Below, piece after piece: positions 33,527 to 41,549 of a DNA stretch of 64,000 bases. The notes under the pieces were generated by a model. It saw only the letters and a program-made list of their open reading frames with translations. It was not told the origin of the DNA and made no database searches. This DNA comes from Litorivivens sp041625575 (GTDB taxonomy: Bacteria; Pseudomonadota; Gammaproteobacteria; Pseudomonadales; Spongiibacteraceae): positions 5,113-69,112 of the forward strand of contig JBFJTG010000005.1 in NCBI GenBank assembly GCA_041625575.1. The letters run 5' to 3'. Positions within the stretch are counted from its first letter, which is position 1. Each line of letters opens with the position of its first letter. A program made the translations under genes and the position numbers.

Positions 33527-36202
33527 ATGCTTCAGGAACTCGAGGTGCTGCGTGAGCAGCTTCGTGAAGATTTAGATCCGCAGGAAACTCAAGAGTGGCT
33601 GGAAGCGCTTGACGGAGTGCTGCGTAATCAGGGGCGCGCCCGAGCCGCCTATCTGTTAAAAATATTGTTTCGCCATGCCGCACAAAAAGGCACGCGTTTA
33701 CCGCCGGCGATAACTACTCCCTTCAGAAATACGATCGAACCGACGGCTGAAAAGCGCATGTCGGGCGATCTTTTCATGGAGCGCAAAATACGTTCCCTGA
33801 TACGTTGGAACGCGCTGGCCATGGTCATGCGGGCCAATGACAATGACGAAGGCTTGGGCGGGCACATTTCTTCTTTCTCCTCGGCCGCAACCTTATATGA
33901 CGTTGGCTTTAACTATTTCTTCAAAGGCGGTGAAAAAGGCGACCTGATTTACTACCAGGGCCACAGCGCGCCGGGCATGTATGCGCGCTCCTATCTCGAA
34001 GGCCGACTCAACGAAGATCAGCTAGATAACTTTCGCCGCGAAGTCGACGGCAATGGACTGTCGTCCTATCCCCATCCTTGGCTAATGCCCGATTACTGGC
34101 AGTTTCCGACCGTGAGTATGGGTTTGGGGCCCATACAGGCGATTTATCAGGCGCATGTGATGAAGTATCAGCACAGCCGCGAGCTGACGGATCAGACCGA
34201 TCGCAAAGTCTGGTGCTTCCTCGGCGACGGGGAGTGCGATGAGCCGGAATCCTTGGGTGCGATATCCCTCGCCGGACGCGAGCATCTCGATAATCTGGTT
34301 TTTGTGGTCAACTGTAATCTTCAACGCCTTGATGGACCGGTTCGGGGTAACGGCAAAATTATTCAGGAACTCGAAGGTGTGTTCCGTGGCGCCGGCTGGA
34401 ATGTCATCAAGGTGATATGGGGGCGTCATTGGGACAAACTTCTTGAAAAAGATACGGACGGTTTTCTCAAGCGCCGCATGAACGAGGTCTGTGACGGTGA
34501 ATTGCAGAATTATAAAGCCAATGGCGGCGCGTATACGCGAGAGCACTTTTTTGGCAAGTATCCCGAATTGTTAGACATGGTCAAAGACCTGTCTGACGAC
34601 GATATTATGTACCTGAATCGCGGCGGTCACGACCCCTACAAAGTCTATGCTGCCTACGCCAATGCGGTAGAGCATAAGGGTCAACCCACAGTCGTTCTGG
34701 CCATGACAGTCAAAGGCTATGGCATGGGTAAGGGGGGTGAAGCCCAGAACGAAACGCACGGTATTAAAAAGCTCGATTTGGAGAGTCTTAAAAAATTCCG
34801 TGATCGCTTTGCTGTACCGATTTCAGATTCGGAACTTAAAGACGTTCCCTATTACCGCCCGGCGGAAGATAGTCCGGAAATGGTTTACATGCGTAAGCGT
34901 CGGGATAAGCTTGGTGGCTATTTGCCCGCGCGGCGCAAAGATTTTGAAGCCCTGGTCGTACCGACTCTGGACGAGCTTAGCGGACAATTAAAAGGTAGTG
35001 GCAAACGCGAAATTTCCACCACGATGTCCTTTGTTCGAACACTGTCTACCTTGGTGAAACATAAGAGTATCGGCAAAGTCGTGGTGCCTATCGTTCCGGA
35101 TGAAGCGCGCACCTTTGGTATGGAAGGAATGTTCAGGCAGCTGGGTATTTATTCTTCGCAGGGGCAGCGCTATACCCCCCATGATTCCGACCAGATCATG
35201 TATTACAAAGAAGACAAGCAGGGTCAAATTCTGGAGGAAGGCATTAACGAAGCCGGGGCATTCTCCGCTTGGCTGGCCGCGGCTACGTCTTATAGCAACC
35301 ACAAGTTGCCGATGATCCCCTTCTATATCTTCTACTCTATGTTCGGCTTTCAGCGCATCATGGATCTCGCCTGGGCCGCAGGGGATAGTCAAGCGCGGGG
35401 CTTTCTTATGGGGGCCACCTCGGGCCGCACCACTTTGAATGGGGAGGGCTTGCAACATCAGGATGGGCATAGTCATCTCATGGCCAACATGATTCCGAAT
35501 TGCATATCCTATGACCCAAGCTATGCGCATGAATTGACGGTGATTATTCAGAACGGCATGAAGCGTATGTATCAGGACAAGGAGAATGTCTTCTACTACG
35601 TTACCGTGATGAATGAAAATTATATTCACCCGGAAATGCCGGCGGGCTGTGAAGAAGGCATTGTGCGCGGCTTGTATTTGCTGACCGAGAATAAAGACAA
35701 AAAAGCCAAGCATCAGGTTCAATTGTTGGGCTCAGGTACGATATTGCGAGAAGTGGAAGCTGCTGCGCTGATCCTTAAGGATTTTGGGGTGGCGGCGAAT
35801 GTCTGGAGCGCTACAAGCATTAATCAATTGCAGCGCGATGGCGCGAGCTGTGAACGCCACAACTTACTGCATCCTAATGCAGAAGAAAAAGTGCCCTTTG
35901 TTACCCAGCAGTTGTCGGCTTACAGCGGCCCCTTTATTTGTTCTACGGACTACATGAAAGCCTACGGTGAGCAGCTCCGGCCCTTTATTCCAGGGCGTTA
36001 TGTGGTGTTGGGTACCGACGGTTTTGGTCGCTCAGATACCCGCGCAAAACTGCGTGAGCACTTTGAGGTAGACCGAAACTTTGTTGCTCTAGCTGCTTTG
36101 AAGGCGCTTGTTGATGATGGCAAATTGGAAAAATCGGTAATTAGCAAAGCCATGAAGAAACTGGGTATTGGAGCTGATAAATCCGACCCCCTGTTTTCCT
36201 GA
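33527..36202 (+). CDS. aceE: Pyruvate dehydrogenase E1 component
   Basis: 891 aa homodimeric E1, as in E. coli (887 aa). Decarboxylates pyruvate with thiamine diphosphate and passes the acetyl group to the lipoyl domain of E2. HISSFSSAATLYDVGFNYFF and YQGHSAPGMYARSYLEGRL are the N-terminal signature. The ThDP/Mg motif is GDGECDEPESLGAI (near 230), with NCNLQRLDGPVRGN following. GVNEAGA-type EEGINEAGAFSAWLAAATSY carries the activating glutamate, and HSHLMANMIPN is near 650. The start is supported by GGGA 10 nt upstream. It is followed after 17 bp by aceF. Confidence 0.98.
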   Translation: MLQELEVLREQLREDLDPQETQEWLEALDGVLRNQGRARAAYLLKILFRHAAQKGTRLPPAITTPFRNTIEPTAEKRMSGDLFMERKIRSLIRWNALAMVMRANDNDEGLGGHISSFSSAATLYDVGFNYFFKGGEKGDLIYYQGHSAPGMYARSYLEGRLNEDQLDNFRREVDGNGLSSYPHPWLMPDYWQFPTVSMGLGPIQAIYQAHVMKYQHSRELTDQTDRKVWCFLGDGECDEPESLGAISLAGREHLDNLVFVVNCNLQRLDGPVRGNGKIIQELEGVFRGAGWNVIKVIWGRHWDKLLEKDTDGFLKRRMNEVCDGELQNYKANGGAYTREHFFGKYPELLDMVKDLSDDDIMYLNRGGHDPYKVYAAYANAVEHKGQPTVVLAMTVKGYGMGKGGEAQNETHGIKKLDLESLKKFRDRFAVPISDSELKDVPYYRPAEDSPEMVYMRKRRDKLGGYLPARRKDFEALVVPTLDELSGQLKGSGKREISTTMSFVRTLSTLVKHKSIGKVVVPIVPDEARTFGMEGMFRQLGIYSSQGQRYTPHDSDQIMYYKEDKQGQILEEGINEAGAFSAWLAAATSYSNHKLPMIPFYIFYSMFGFQRIMDLAWAAGDSQARGFLMGATSGRTTLNGEGLQHQDGHSHLMANMIPNCISYDPSYAHELTVIIQNGMKRMYQDKENVFYYVTVMNENYIHPEMPAGCEEGIVRGLYLLTENKDKKAKHQVQLLGSGTILREVEAAALILKDFGVAANVWSATSINQLQRDGASCERHNLLHPNAEEKVPFVTQQLSAYSGPFICSTDYMKAYGEQLRPFIPGRYVVLGTDGFGRSDTRAKLREHFEVDRNFVALAALKALVDDGKLEKSVISKAMKKLGIGADKSDPLFS

Positions 36203-36219
36203 GACACAAGGACAATTTT

Positions 36220-37887
36220 GTGAGCAAAGAAATTATCAAAATTCCTGATGTCGGTTCGGATCAGGTTGAAGTTATTGAAATTTGCGTTTCGGTGGGTGAT
36301 GAAGTGGCAGCCGAAGATTCATTGGTTGTACTGGAGTCCGACAAAGCGTCGATGGAGGTACCCTCACCCAAGGCAGGTAAGGTCCTCGCGATTTTAGTAT
36401 CCAGTGGACAGAGCGTCGGCAAAGATGATGAGCTAATAGAGCTGGAGATTAGCGGTGAAGGTGCCGACGCAGGAAAAAGCGAGTCGAAGCATACAAGCGA
36501 AGATACGGCGGCCGCCGCTATGGCCCCTGCCAAAGAAGAAGCGTCCAGCGAAGCGAGCTCCGACCCAAGCGAAGCTGGCAAATCCCAAGCTGTGTCTGTG
36601 CCTGATATCGGTACTGAAGATGCGGTAGATGTGATTGAAGTTTGCGTCAATGAAGGCGATGACATTAGTGAAGGCGATTCACTGGTGGTGCTGGAATCCG
36701 ATAAGGCCTCGATGGAGATTCCTGCGCCGTTTGCGGGTAAGGTTGAATCGCTTTCTTTAAAAGTAGGTGACTCGGTAAAACAGGGCGACAGTATTCTGGT
36801 GATGCTGACTCAGGCATCAGGTAAGGGCTTGGCGGCTTCGAGTTCCAAGCCGGCTGCTCCAGATAAAACTTCAGGTGAAAGTGCGCAGCCTCCGGTAAGC
36901 CAGGATAAAGCACTTAGCCAGAGTGGGGTCGCCACCGAGAGTAACCCGCAGGCTCTCCCGGAAAAGGCCTTGGCGAGTAAAGGTTCTGAGGTATATGCCG
37001 GTCCGGCCGTGCGTAAATTGGCGCGCGAGTTTTCGATAGACCTAAGGGCCGTATCGGGTTCCGGTCCCAAAGGCCGTGTATTGAAAGAAGATCTACAGAG
37101 CTATGTAAAAGATCTCGTAGAAAACAAGACCAGTTCGGCAGCAACCGGCGTGGGCATCCCGGCGGTGCCGGAAGTCGATTACGCCGAATTTGGCGAGTTT
37201 GAGAAAGTAGCATTAAGTAAATTGAACAAGCTCACAGCTGCGAATATGCATCGCAGCTGGTTGAATGTGCCGCATGTTACGCAGTTTGATGATGCGGATA
37301 TTACGGAGCTCGAGCTATTTCGCAAAAGCCTAAAAGCTGAAGCTGAGCAAAAAGGCGTGAAGATGACGCCTCTGCCATTTTTACTGAAAGCTTGTGCTGC
37401 GGCTCTGCGTGCTAACCCCAAGTTTAATGCGGCGCTGGCCGACAATGGCGAAAGTATCGTTTACAAAAAGTATGTACATATCGGAATCGCGGTGGATACA
37501 CCGGCGGGCTTGGTTGTGCCGGTTGTGCGCGATGTCGATAAAAAATCCTTGTGGGAGCTGGCGACAGAAACTGCTGAATTGGCGGCTAAGGCGAAAAATC
37601 GCAAACTGAAGCCGCAGGATATGCAGGGTGGTTGCTTTACTATTTCCAGCCTGGGCAGCATTGGCGGACAGGGTTTTACACCGATTGTGAACACGCCTGA
37701 ACTGGCCATACTCGGTGTTTCCAAGCTAACGACAAAGCCGGTGTGGGATGGTAAGCAATTTGTTCCGAGAGAAATGCTGCCGCTGTCCCTGTCCTACGAC
37801 CATCGGGCAATTAACGGTGCGGATGCAGGGCGTTTCTTTACTTTCCTGGCCGAGGCGCTTTCGGATATCAGGCGCCTGCTACTGTAG
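36220..37887 (+). CDS. aceF: Dihydrolipoamide acetyltransferase (pyruvate dehydrogenase E2)
   Basis: 555 aa, GTG start with AAGGA upstream. Two lipoyl domains, each with the lysine attachment motif ESDKASME (about residues 40-50 and 160-170), separated by an Ala/Ser/Glu-rich linker. An E3/E1-binding domain follows (AGPAVRKLAREFSIDLRAV, about 262-300), then the catalytic core ending in SYDHRAINGADAGRF with the active-site His. E. coli AceF has three lipoyl domains, so two is a common variant. No lpd (E3) gene is adjacent; E3 must be encoded elsewhere. Confidence 0.97.
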   Translation: MSKEIIKIPDVGSDQVEVIEICVSVGDEVAAEDSLVVLESDKASMEVPSPKAGKVLAILVSSGQSVGKDDELIELEISGEGADAGKSESKHTSEDTAAAAMAPAKEEASSEASSDPSEAGKSQAVSVPDIGTEDAVDVIEVCVNEGDDISEGDSLVVLESDKASMEIPAPFAGKVESLSLKVGDSVKQGDSILVMLTQASGKGLAASSSKPAAPDKTSGESAQPPVSQDKALSQSGVATESNPQALPEKALASKGSEVYAGPAVRKLAREFSIDLRAVSGSGPKGRVLKEDLQSYVKDLVENKTSSAATGVGIPAVPEVDYAEFGEFEKVALSKLNKLTAANMHRSWLNVPHVTQFDDADITELELFRKSLKAEAEQKGVKMTPLPFLLKACAAALRANPKFNAALADNGESIVYKKYVHIGIAVDTPAGLVVPVVRDVDKKSLWELATETAELAAKAKNRKLKPQDMQGGCFTISSLGSIGGQGFTPIVNTPELAILGVSKLTTKPVWDGKQFVPREMLPLSLSYDHRAINGADAGRFFTFLAEALSDIRRLLL

Positions 37888-37891
37888 TTTG

Positions 37892-37949
37892 TTCGCCTGC
37901 AGGGCAGCCTCCTACACTAGATGTCTGTAGGAGCGAGCCCTGCTCGCGA
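37892..37949. repeat. REP-type inverted pair 2 between aceF and aceK
   Basis: Left unit 37892-37916, beginning TTCGCCTGCAGGG and ending CTCCTACA. Right unit 37926-37949, beginning TGTAGGAGC and ending CTCGCGA. The pair fills nearly all of the 62 bp between the two convergent stop codons, so it may also end transcription from both sides. Confidence 0.8.
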
Positions 37950-39671
37950 TTATTGACGCTGTTGAAATCGCTGTCTGCGTCGGTAGGGGAAGAGGTCTGG
38001 TATAAAGCCGTTTTTAATCTTGATCTGAAGATCGCGCCAAAACTCAGGTTCGTACAGGTCACTATGTAGCTTGTCGAACACTTTCTTTGCTCGTTGATTG
38101 CCAGAAAAGAATAATCGAAATTCCTCTGGAAATACGTCTTCGGGTTTGACCTCATACCAGGGCTGCGTGGCCATTTCCTGCTCGTCATTTTGGGCTTGGG
38201 GCAGGGCTCTGAAATTGCAATCGGTGAGGGGGCACAGTTCATCATAATCGTAGAACACGACCCTGCCGTGGCGTGTTACCCCGAAATTTTTGAGCAGCAT
38301 ATCACCGGGAAATATATTGTTTGCCGCTAGCTGTTTGATAGCGCTGCCGTACTCATCCATGACGCTGTGCAACTCTTCTTCGGTGCAGTCTTTCAGGTAC
38401 AGGTTTAGCGGAATCATCTTGCGTTCAACGTAAACGTGCTTGAACACCAGCGCATTGCCACTTTCAGAAATTTTGGACGGCACTTCTTTTTCAAGTTCTG
38501 CCATCAGTTCATCAGAAAAGCGGCGGCGATCGAAGGCGAGATTATTGAATTCTTGCGTATCCGCCATTCGCCCACCACGGTCCCAGCGCTTCACCAGGCT
38601 GTAGCAGGCTTTGACATGTTCCTGAGTCATTTCCTTGGGTGGAGTGAAGCGGTCTTTGATGACTTTATACACGTAGTCGAAATCGGGTCGGGTAAATACC
38701 AGCATGACCATGCCCTTAATACCCGGCGCAGTGATATAAGGCGCGGTGCTATTGAGCGTTTCGTCTACTGCAAAACGGTAGAATTCCGATTTGCCATGCT
38801 TGGGCATGCCCATGGCATTGTAGAGTTCGAAGATTTCCTTGTGTGGCATGAGTTTTTGCAGAAATGCCACGTACTCGGAGGGGATCGATGCGTCGACCAT
38901 GAAGTAGCTGCGACTAAAGCTGAAGACGATACTGATATCGTCGGGGTCATGCAGAAGGGTGTCTACATACACAGAGCCTTCGCCACTATTCTGGATTGGT
39001 AGTACAAAAGGTAATGAGAGCTTGCCACAAACAACACGGCCAACAAGATAAGCTGCTTTATTTCGGAAAAACAATGACTCCAGTGTTTCGGCCCGGGCTT
39101 GATGATTTTTTAGATCAAGTTTAGGGAGTATGTCTTTTCTAACCACATCCATAATAAAGCCAATATCGCGCTCCTGATCTTCCCAGGGAATGTTGAAATG
39201 GCAGTTGTCTAGCATCTGTCGTACAACGCCCGTGCCGTCACCGCTGAAGGGGTAGGTGTGGATAATCTGTTCACCGCCTTCGGGCTTGTAGCCATGCGGG
39301 GCCGAGACGAAGGCATGCAAATCGCGCACTTTTTCGTGCTTGAAGATATAGCAGTAGATGGAATTAAAAAATGACTGGGCAATTTCGAAGTTGACGTGAT
39401 GTTGAATCAGATCTGAAAACTCTGACTTGGCAACTTCCCAGTTGTCCCGGTCGTATACGCCGCCCGCGGTGATCGTTGTGGCTGCTTCGGCCACAATCGC
39501 TCGTTTCTGTTTCCATAAGTCCAGGCGGTCTCGCATGGCTTTTTGTGCAGCTGGCCAGTCAGCGGCCTCAAAGCGAGCTTGGGCGCCCAGAGTGATGTTT
39601 TTGTATTCGGCAAAGAAGGCATCGAAGCCATTCAGAATAGCCAGCGCCAACCGGCGGGTTATGGTTGTCAC
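37950..39671 (-). CDS. aceK: Isocitrate dehydrogenase kinase/phosphatase
   Basis: 573 aa, bifunctional regulator that inactivates isocitrate dehydrogenase by phosphorylation, so that isocitrate goes to isocitrate lyase, and reactivates it. The start at 39671 is GTG, with GGAGC 12 nt upstream. The kinase-like C-terminal half has FKHVYVERKMIPLNLYLKD and GVTRHGRVVFYDYDELCPLTDCNF (the catalytic and metal-binding loop). ATP-binding region KGMVMLVFTRPDFDYVYKVI is near 310-340. In E. coli aceK lies in aceBAK; here it is separated from aceA by 1.9 kb and adjacent to the pyruvate dehydrogenase genes. Confidence 0.97.
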   Translation of the reverse strand: MTTITRRLALAILNGFDAFFAEYKNITLGAQARFEAADWPAAQKAMRDRLDLWKQKRAIVAEAATTITAGGVYDRDNWEVAKSEFSDLIQHHVNFEIAQSFFNSIYCYIFKHEKVRDLHAFVSAPHGYKPEGGEQIIHTYPFSGDGTGVVRQMLDNCHFNIPWEDQERDIGFIMDVVRKDILPKLDLKNHQARAETLESLFFRNKAAYLVGRVVCGKLSLPFVLPIQNSGEGSVYVDTLLHDPDDISIVFSFSRSYFMVDASIPSEYVAFLQKLMPHKEIFELYNAMGMPKHGKSEFYRFAVDETLNSTAPYITAPGIKGMVMLVFTRPDFDYVYKVIKDRFTPPKEMTQEHVKACYSLVKRWDRGGRMADTQEFNNLAFDRRRFSDELMAELEKEVPSKISESGNALVFKHVYVERKMIPLNLYLKDCTEEELHSVMDEYGSAIKQLAANNIFPGDMLLKNFGVTRHGRVVFYDYDELCPLTDCNFRALPQAQNDEQEMATQPWYEVKPEDVFPEEFRLFFSGNQRAKKVFDKLHSDLYEPEFWRDLQIKIKNGFIPDLFPYRRRQRFQQRQ

Positions 39672-39757
39672 GAGTCGGGAAGCTCCGAGAAAGATATAGA
39701 GAGTGTGATGATAACCGCTAGAGAGGGTATTGCGAAGTAAGGCTTTGGGGAATGGGT

Positions 39758-39807
39758 GGACTGGCTCCTACGAGGCGATTCTTGTAGGAGCCAGTCCTGC
39801 TGGCGAA
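39758..39807. repeat. REP-type inverted pair 3
   Basis: A perfect 14-bp inverted repeat, GGACTGGCTCCTAC (39758-39771) and GTAGGAGCCAGTCC (39784-39797), with the right unit continuing to GGCGAA at 39807. The left unit is shortened. It lies between the LLM oxidoreductase stop and the aceK start. Confidence 0.75.
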
Positions 39808-39819
39808 TGTCAGTTAGTG

Positions 39820-40854
39820 CTAGAGGATGCAGTCTGCCAGAATCGGCAAAACTTCAGGCTGCTGGGCGTTGATCAGCATGGTGCCAACTTCACCGCGAGC
39901 TCCTGCGGCTTTCCAGTCTTTGGCGCGCTCACGAATACGGGCTTCGGGACCGACCAACGCAATTTCATCAACCAGTTTGTCAGGCACCGCAGCAATGGCT
40001 TCTTTTTTGTTGCCGGCCAGATACAGATCCTGAATTTTCTCGGCTTCTGCTCCGTATCCCAAGCGTGTGGCGTAATCGGTATAGAAGTTTTTACCTTTTG
40101 CGCCCATGCCGCCGATGTAGAGCGCAAGGAAGTCTTTTACAAAGGCACGGCAGCCATCGACATTGTCGTCCATGATGACGGGCACGCTTGGCGCAACGTC
40201 AAAGTTGTCTATGCTGCGACCGCTTTTTGCGAAGCCTCTGTCGAGATCTTTCTTCAATACGTCGAATCTCTCCGGGATCATGAAGATCGGGAATACGCCG
40301 TCGGCTACTTCAGCTGCGTTAGCCAAGCCGGCTGGCGTAATCGATGCCAGATACATGGGGATATTAGGGTTGCCGTGTAAAATGGATTTCAGAGGCTTGC
40401 CGAGACCTGTCGTGCCAGGACCTTTTACCGGCATTTGGTACATGACGCCGTCAAATTCACAGGCTTCTTCGCGCGCCATGATTTTACGCATAATTTGAAT
40501 GTATTCTTTGGCGCGGGTAACGGGCTTGCCGTAGGGCACGCCGTGCCAGCCTTCAACAACCTGTGGGCCGGAAGCACCGAGACCTACCAGAAAACGGCCT
40601 TCGGACAGCTGGTCCAGTGTAATAGCGGTCATGGCCGCCATCGCGGGAGTTCGCGCAGGCATTTGCATGATGCAAGTGCCGACTTTCATTTTCTCCGTTT
40701 GCGCGAGAATCCAGGCAGCGGGGCTGACCGCGTCTGAGCCATAGGCTTCTGCGGTCCAGACTGAATCAAAGCCGAGTTTTTCCGCTTGCTTGATCAGCTC
40801 CATGGGCAATGTGAGTTTTTTGCCAGAATAGCCCAGCATCATTCCGAGTTTCAT
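39820..40854 (-). CDS. LLM-class flavin/F420-dependent oxidoreductase
   Basis: 344 aa luciferase-like TIM barrel. Starts MKLGMMLGYSGKKLTLPMEL; the motif GFDSVWTAEAYGSDAVSP and GLGASGPQVVEGWHG are typical of actinobacterial-type F420-dependent reductases, here in a gammaproteobacterial setting. The cofactor could equally be FMN. The segment ALYIGGMGAKGKNFYTDYATRLGYG is near residue 240. The ATG at 40854 has GGAGA 4 nt upstream. It follows rraA on the same strand after 38 bp, probably in one operon. Its reaction is not known. Confidence 0.88.
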   Translation of the reverse strand: MKLGMMLGYSGKKLTLPMELIKQAEKLGFDSVWTAEAYGSDAVSPAAWILAQTEKMKVGTCIMQMPARTPAMAAMTAITLDQLSEGRFLVGLGASGPQVVEGWHGVPYGKPVTRAKEYIQIMRKIMAREEACEFDGVMYQMPVKGPGTTGLGKPLKSILHGNPNIPMYLASITPAGLANAAEVADGVFPIFMIPERFDVLKKDLDRGFAKSGRSIDNFDVAPSVPVIMDDNVDGCRAFVKDFLALYIGGMGAKGKNFYTDYATRLGYGAEAEKIQDLYLAGNKKEAIAAVPDKLVDEIALVGPEARIRERAKDWKAAGARGEVGTMLINAQQPEVLPILADCIL

Positions 40855-40892
40855 AACTTCTCCTTTTTGTCCGCGTTTGCGGTAATTATTGC

Positions 40893-41402
40893 TCAGGCGG
40901 CGTTGTCGTTGAGCGCGCTGAGCGTAAGAGCGTCTTGTGAGACGATAATGCCGGTTTTGTCGGCGTAAATGAAATTACCCGGCTTGCAGTTCAGTCCTGC
41001 GAACTGCAGGTCGACGCAAGTACGGCCTTCACCGCGTTTTTCGGTTTTACGCGGAATGCTGCCTAAAGCCATTACGCCTATGTCCATATCCGCGATATCT
41101 TCGAGGTCGCGAATATAGCCGTATACGATAATACCTTTCCAGCCATTGTCTAGTGCCATGCGTACTAACTTATCGCCCAGCAATGATCGACGGGATGATC
41201 CGCCGCCATCGACGACTAATACTTTACCGTCGCCCTTGCTGCGCAGCGATTCGCCCACTTTGGAATTGTCTTCGAAGCATTTGACGGTCGCCATTTCACC
41301 GTAGAAGTTTTCGATACCGCCGTAGTGTTTGAATATGGGGTCGGCCACTTGCACCTTGTCGCCGTGAGCATCACACAGGTCAGGGGTAGAAATTTTTGTC
41401 AT
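40893..41402 (-). CDS. rraA: RraA-family protein
   Basis: 169 aa. The start at 41402 has GGAGG 4 nt upstream, which settles it against the in-frame codon 13 residues before. LVVDGGGSSRRSLLGDKL, IIVYGYIRDLEDIADMDIGVMALG and DKTGIIVSQD match RraA, which binds RNase E and slows RNA decay in E. coli. The same fold includes 4-hydroxy-4-methyl-2-oxoglutarate/4-carboxy-4-hydroxy-2-oxoadipate aldolases, and the two cannot be separated from sequence alone; the substrate arginine and aspartate (GYIRD) are present. It precedes the LLM gene and follows, across a terminator, isocitrate lyase. Confidence 0.85.
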   Translation of the reverse strand: MTKISTPDLCDAHGDKVQVADPIFKHYGGIENFYGEMATVKCFEDNSKVGESLRSKGDGKVLVVDGGGSSRRSLLGDKLVRMALDNGWKGIIVYGYIRDLEDIADMDIGVMALGSIPRKTEKRGEGRTCVDLQFAGLNCKPGNFIYADKTGIIVSQDALTLSALNDNAA

Positions 41403-41485
41403 GAGACCTCCTTGTGGGCGCCTAAATGTCTGAACGTTCACTTGTAATCAGCTTATGCAAATTCTGTGAAGCTGGCGCTATAACC

Positions 41486-41516
41486 AAAAAAGGGGCGACA
41501 CAATGTCACCCCCTTT
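41486..41516 (-). terminator. Rho-independent terminator of isocitrate lyase
   Basis: On the minus strand, a stem AAAGGGGGTGACA / TGTCGCCCCTTT (one A-C mismatch, one bulge) with a short loop ends in TTTTTT, 34 bp past the aceA stop. It separates aceA from the rraA operon. Confidence 0.8.
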
Positions 41517-41549
41517 CCGTATTCATTTAGCCTAAGAGCATAGCGCTCA

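Noticed and set aside
34988..35722. 244-aa frame antisense to aceE
   Set aside because: It lies entirely within a strongly conserved enzyme gene on the other strand, has no ribosome-binding site and no recognisable domain.
27163..39807. CRISPR array or insertion-sequence ends
   Set aside because: The repeated units are palindromic pairs kilobases apart, with no regular spacers and no transposase between them; REP elements fit better.
39730..40380. 216-aa plus-strand frame over the LLM oxidoreductase gene
   Set aside because: Antisense shadow; it also runs through the REP repeat at 39758.
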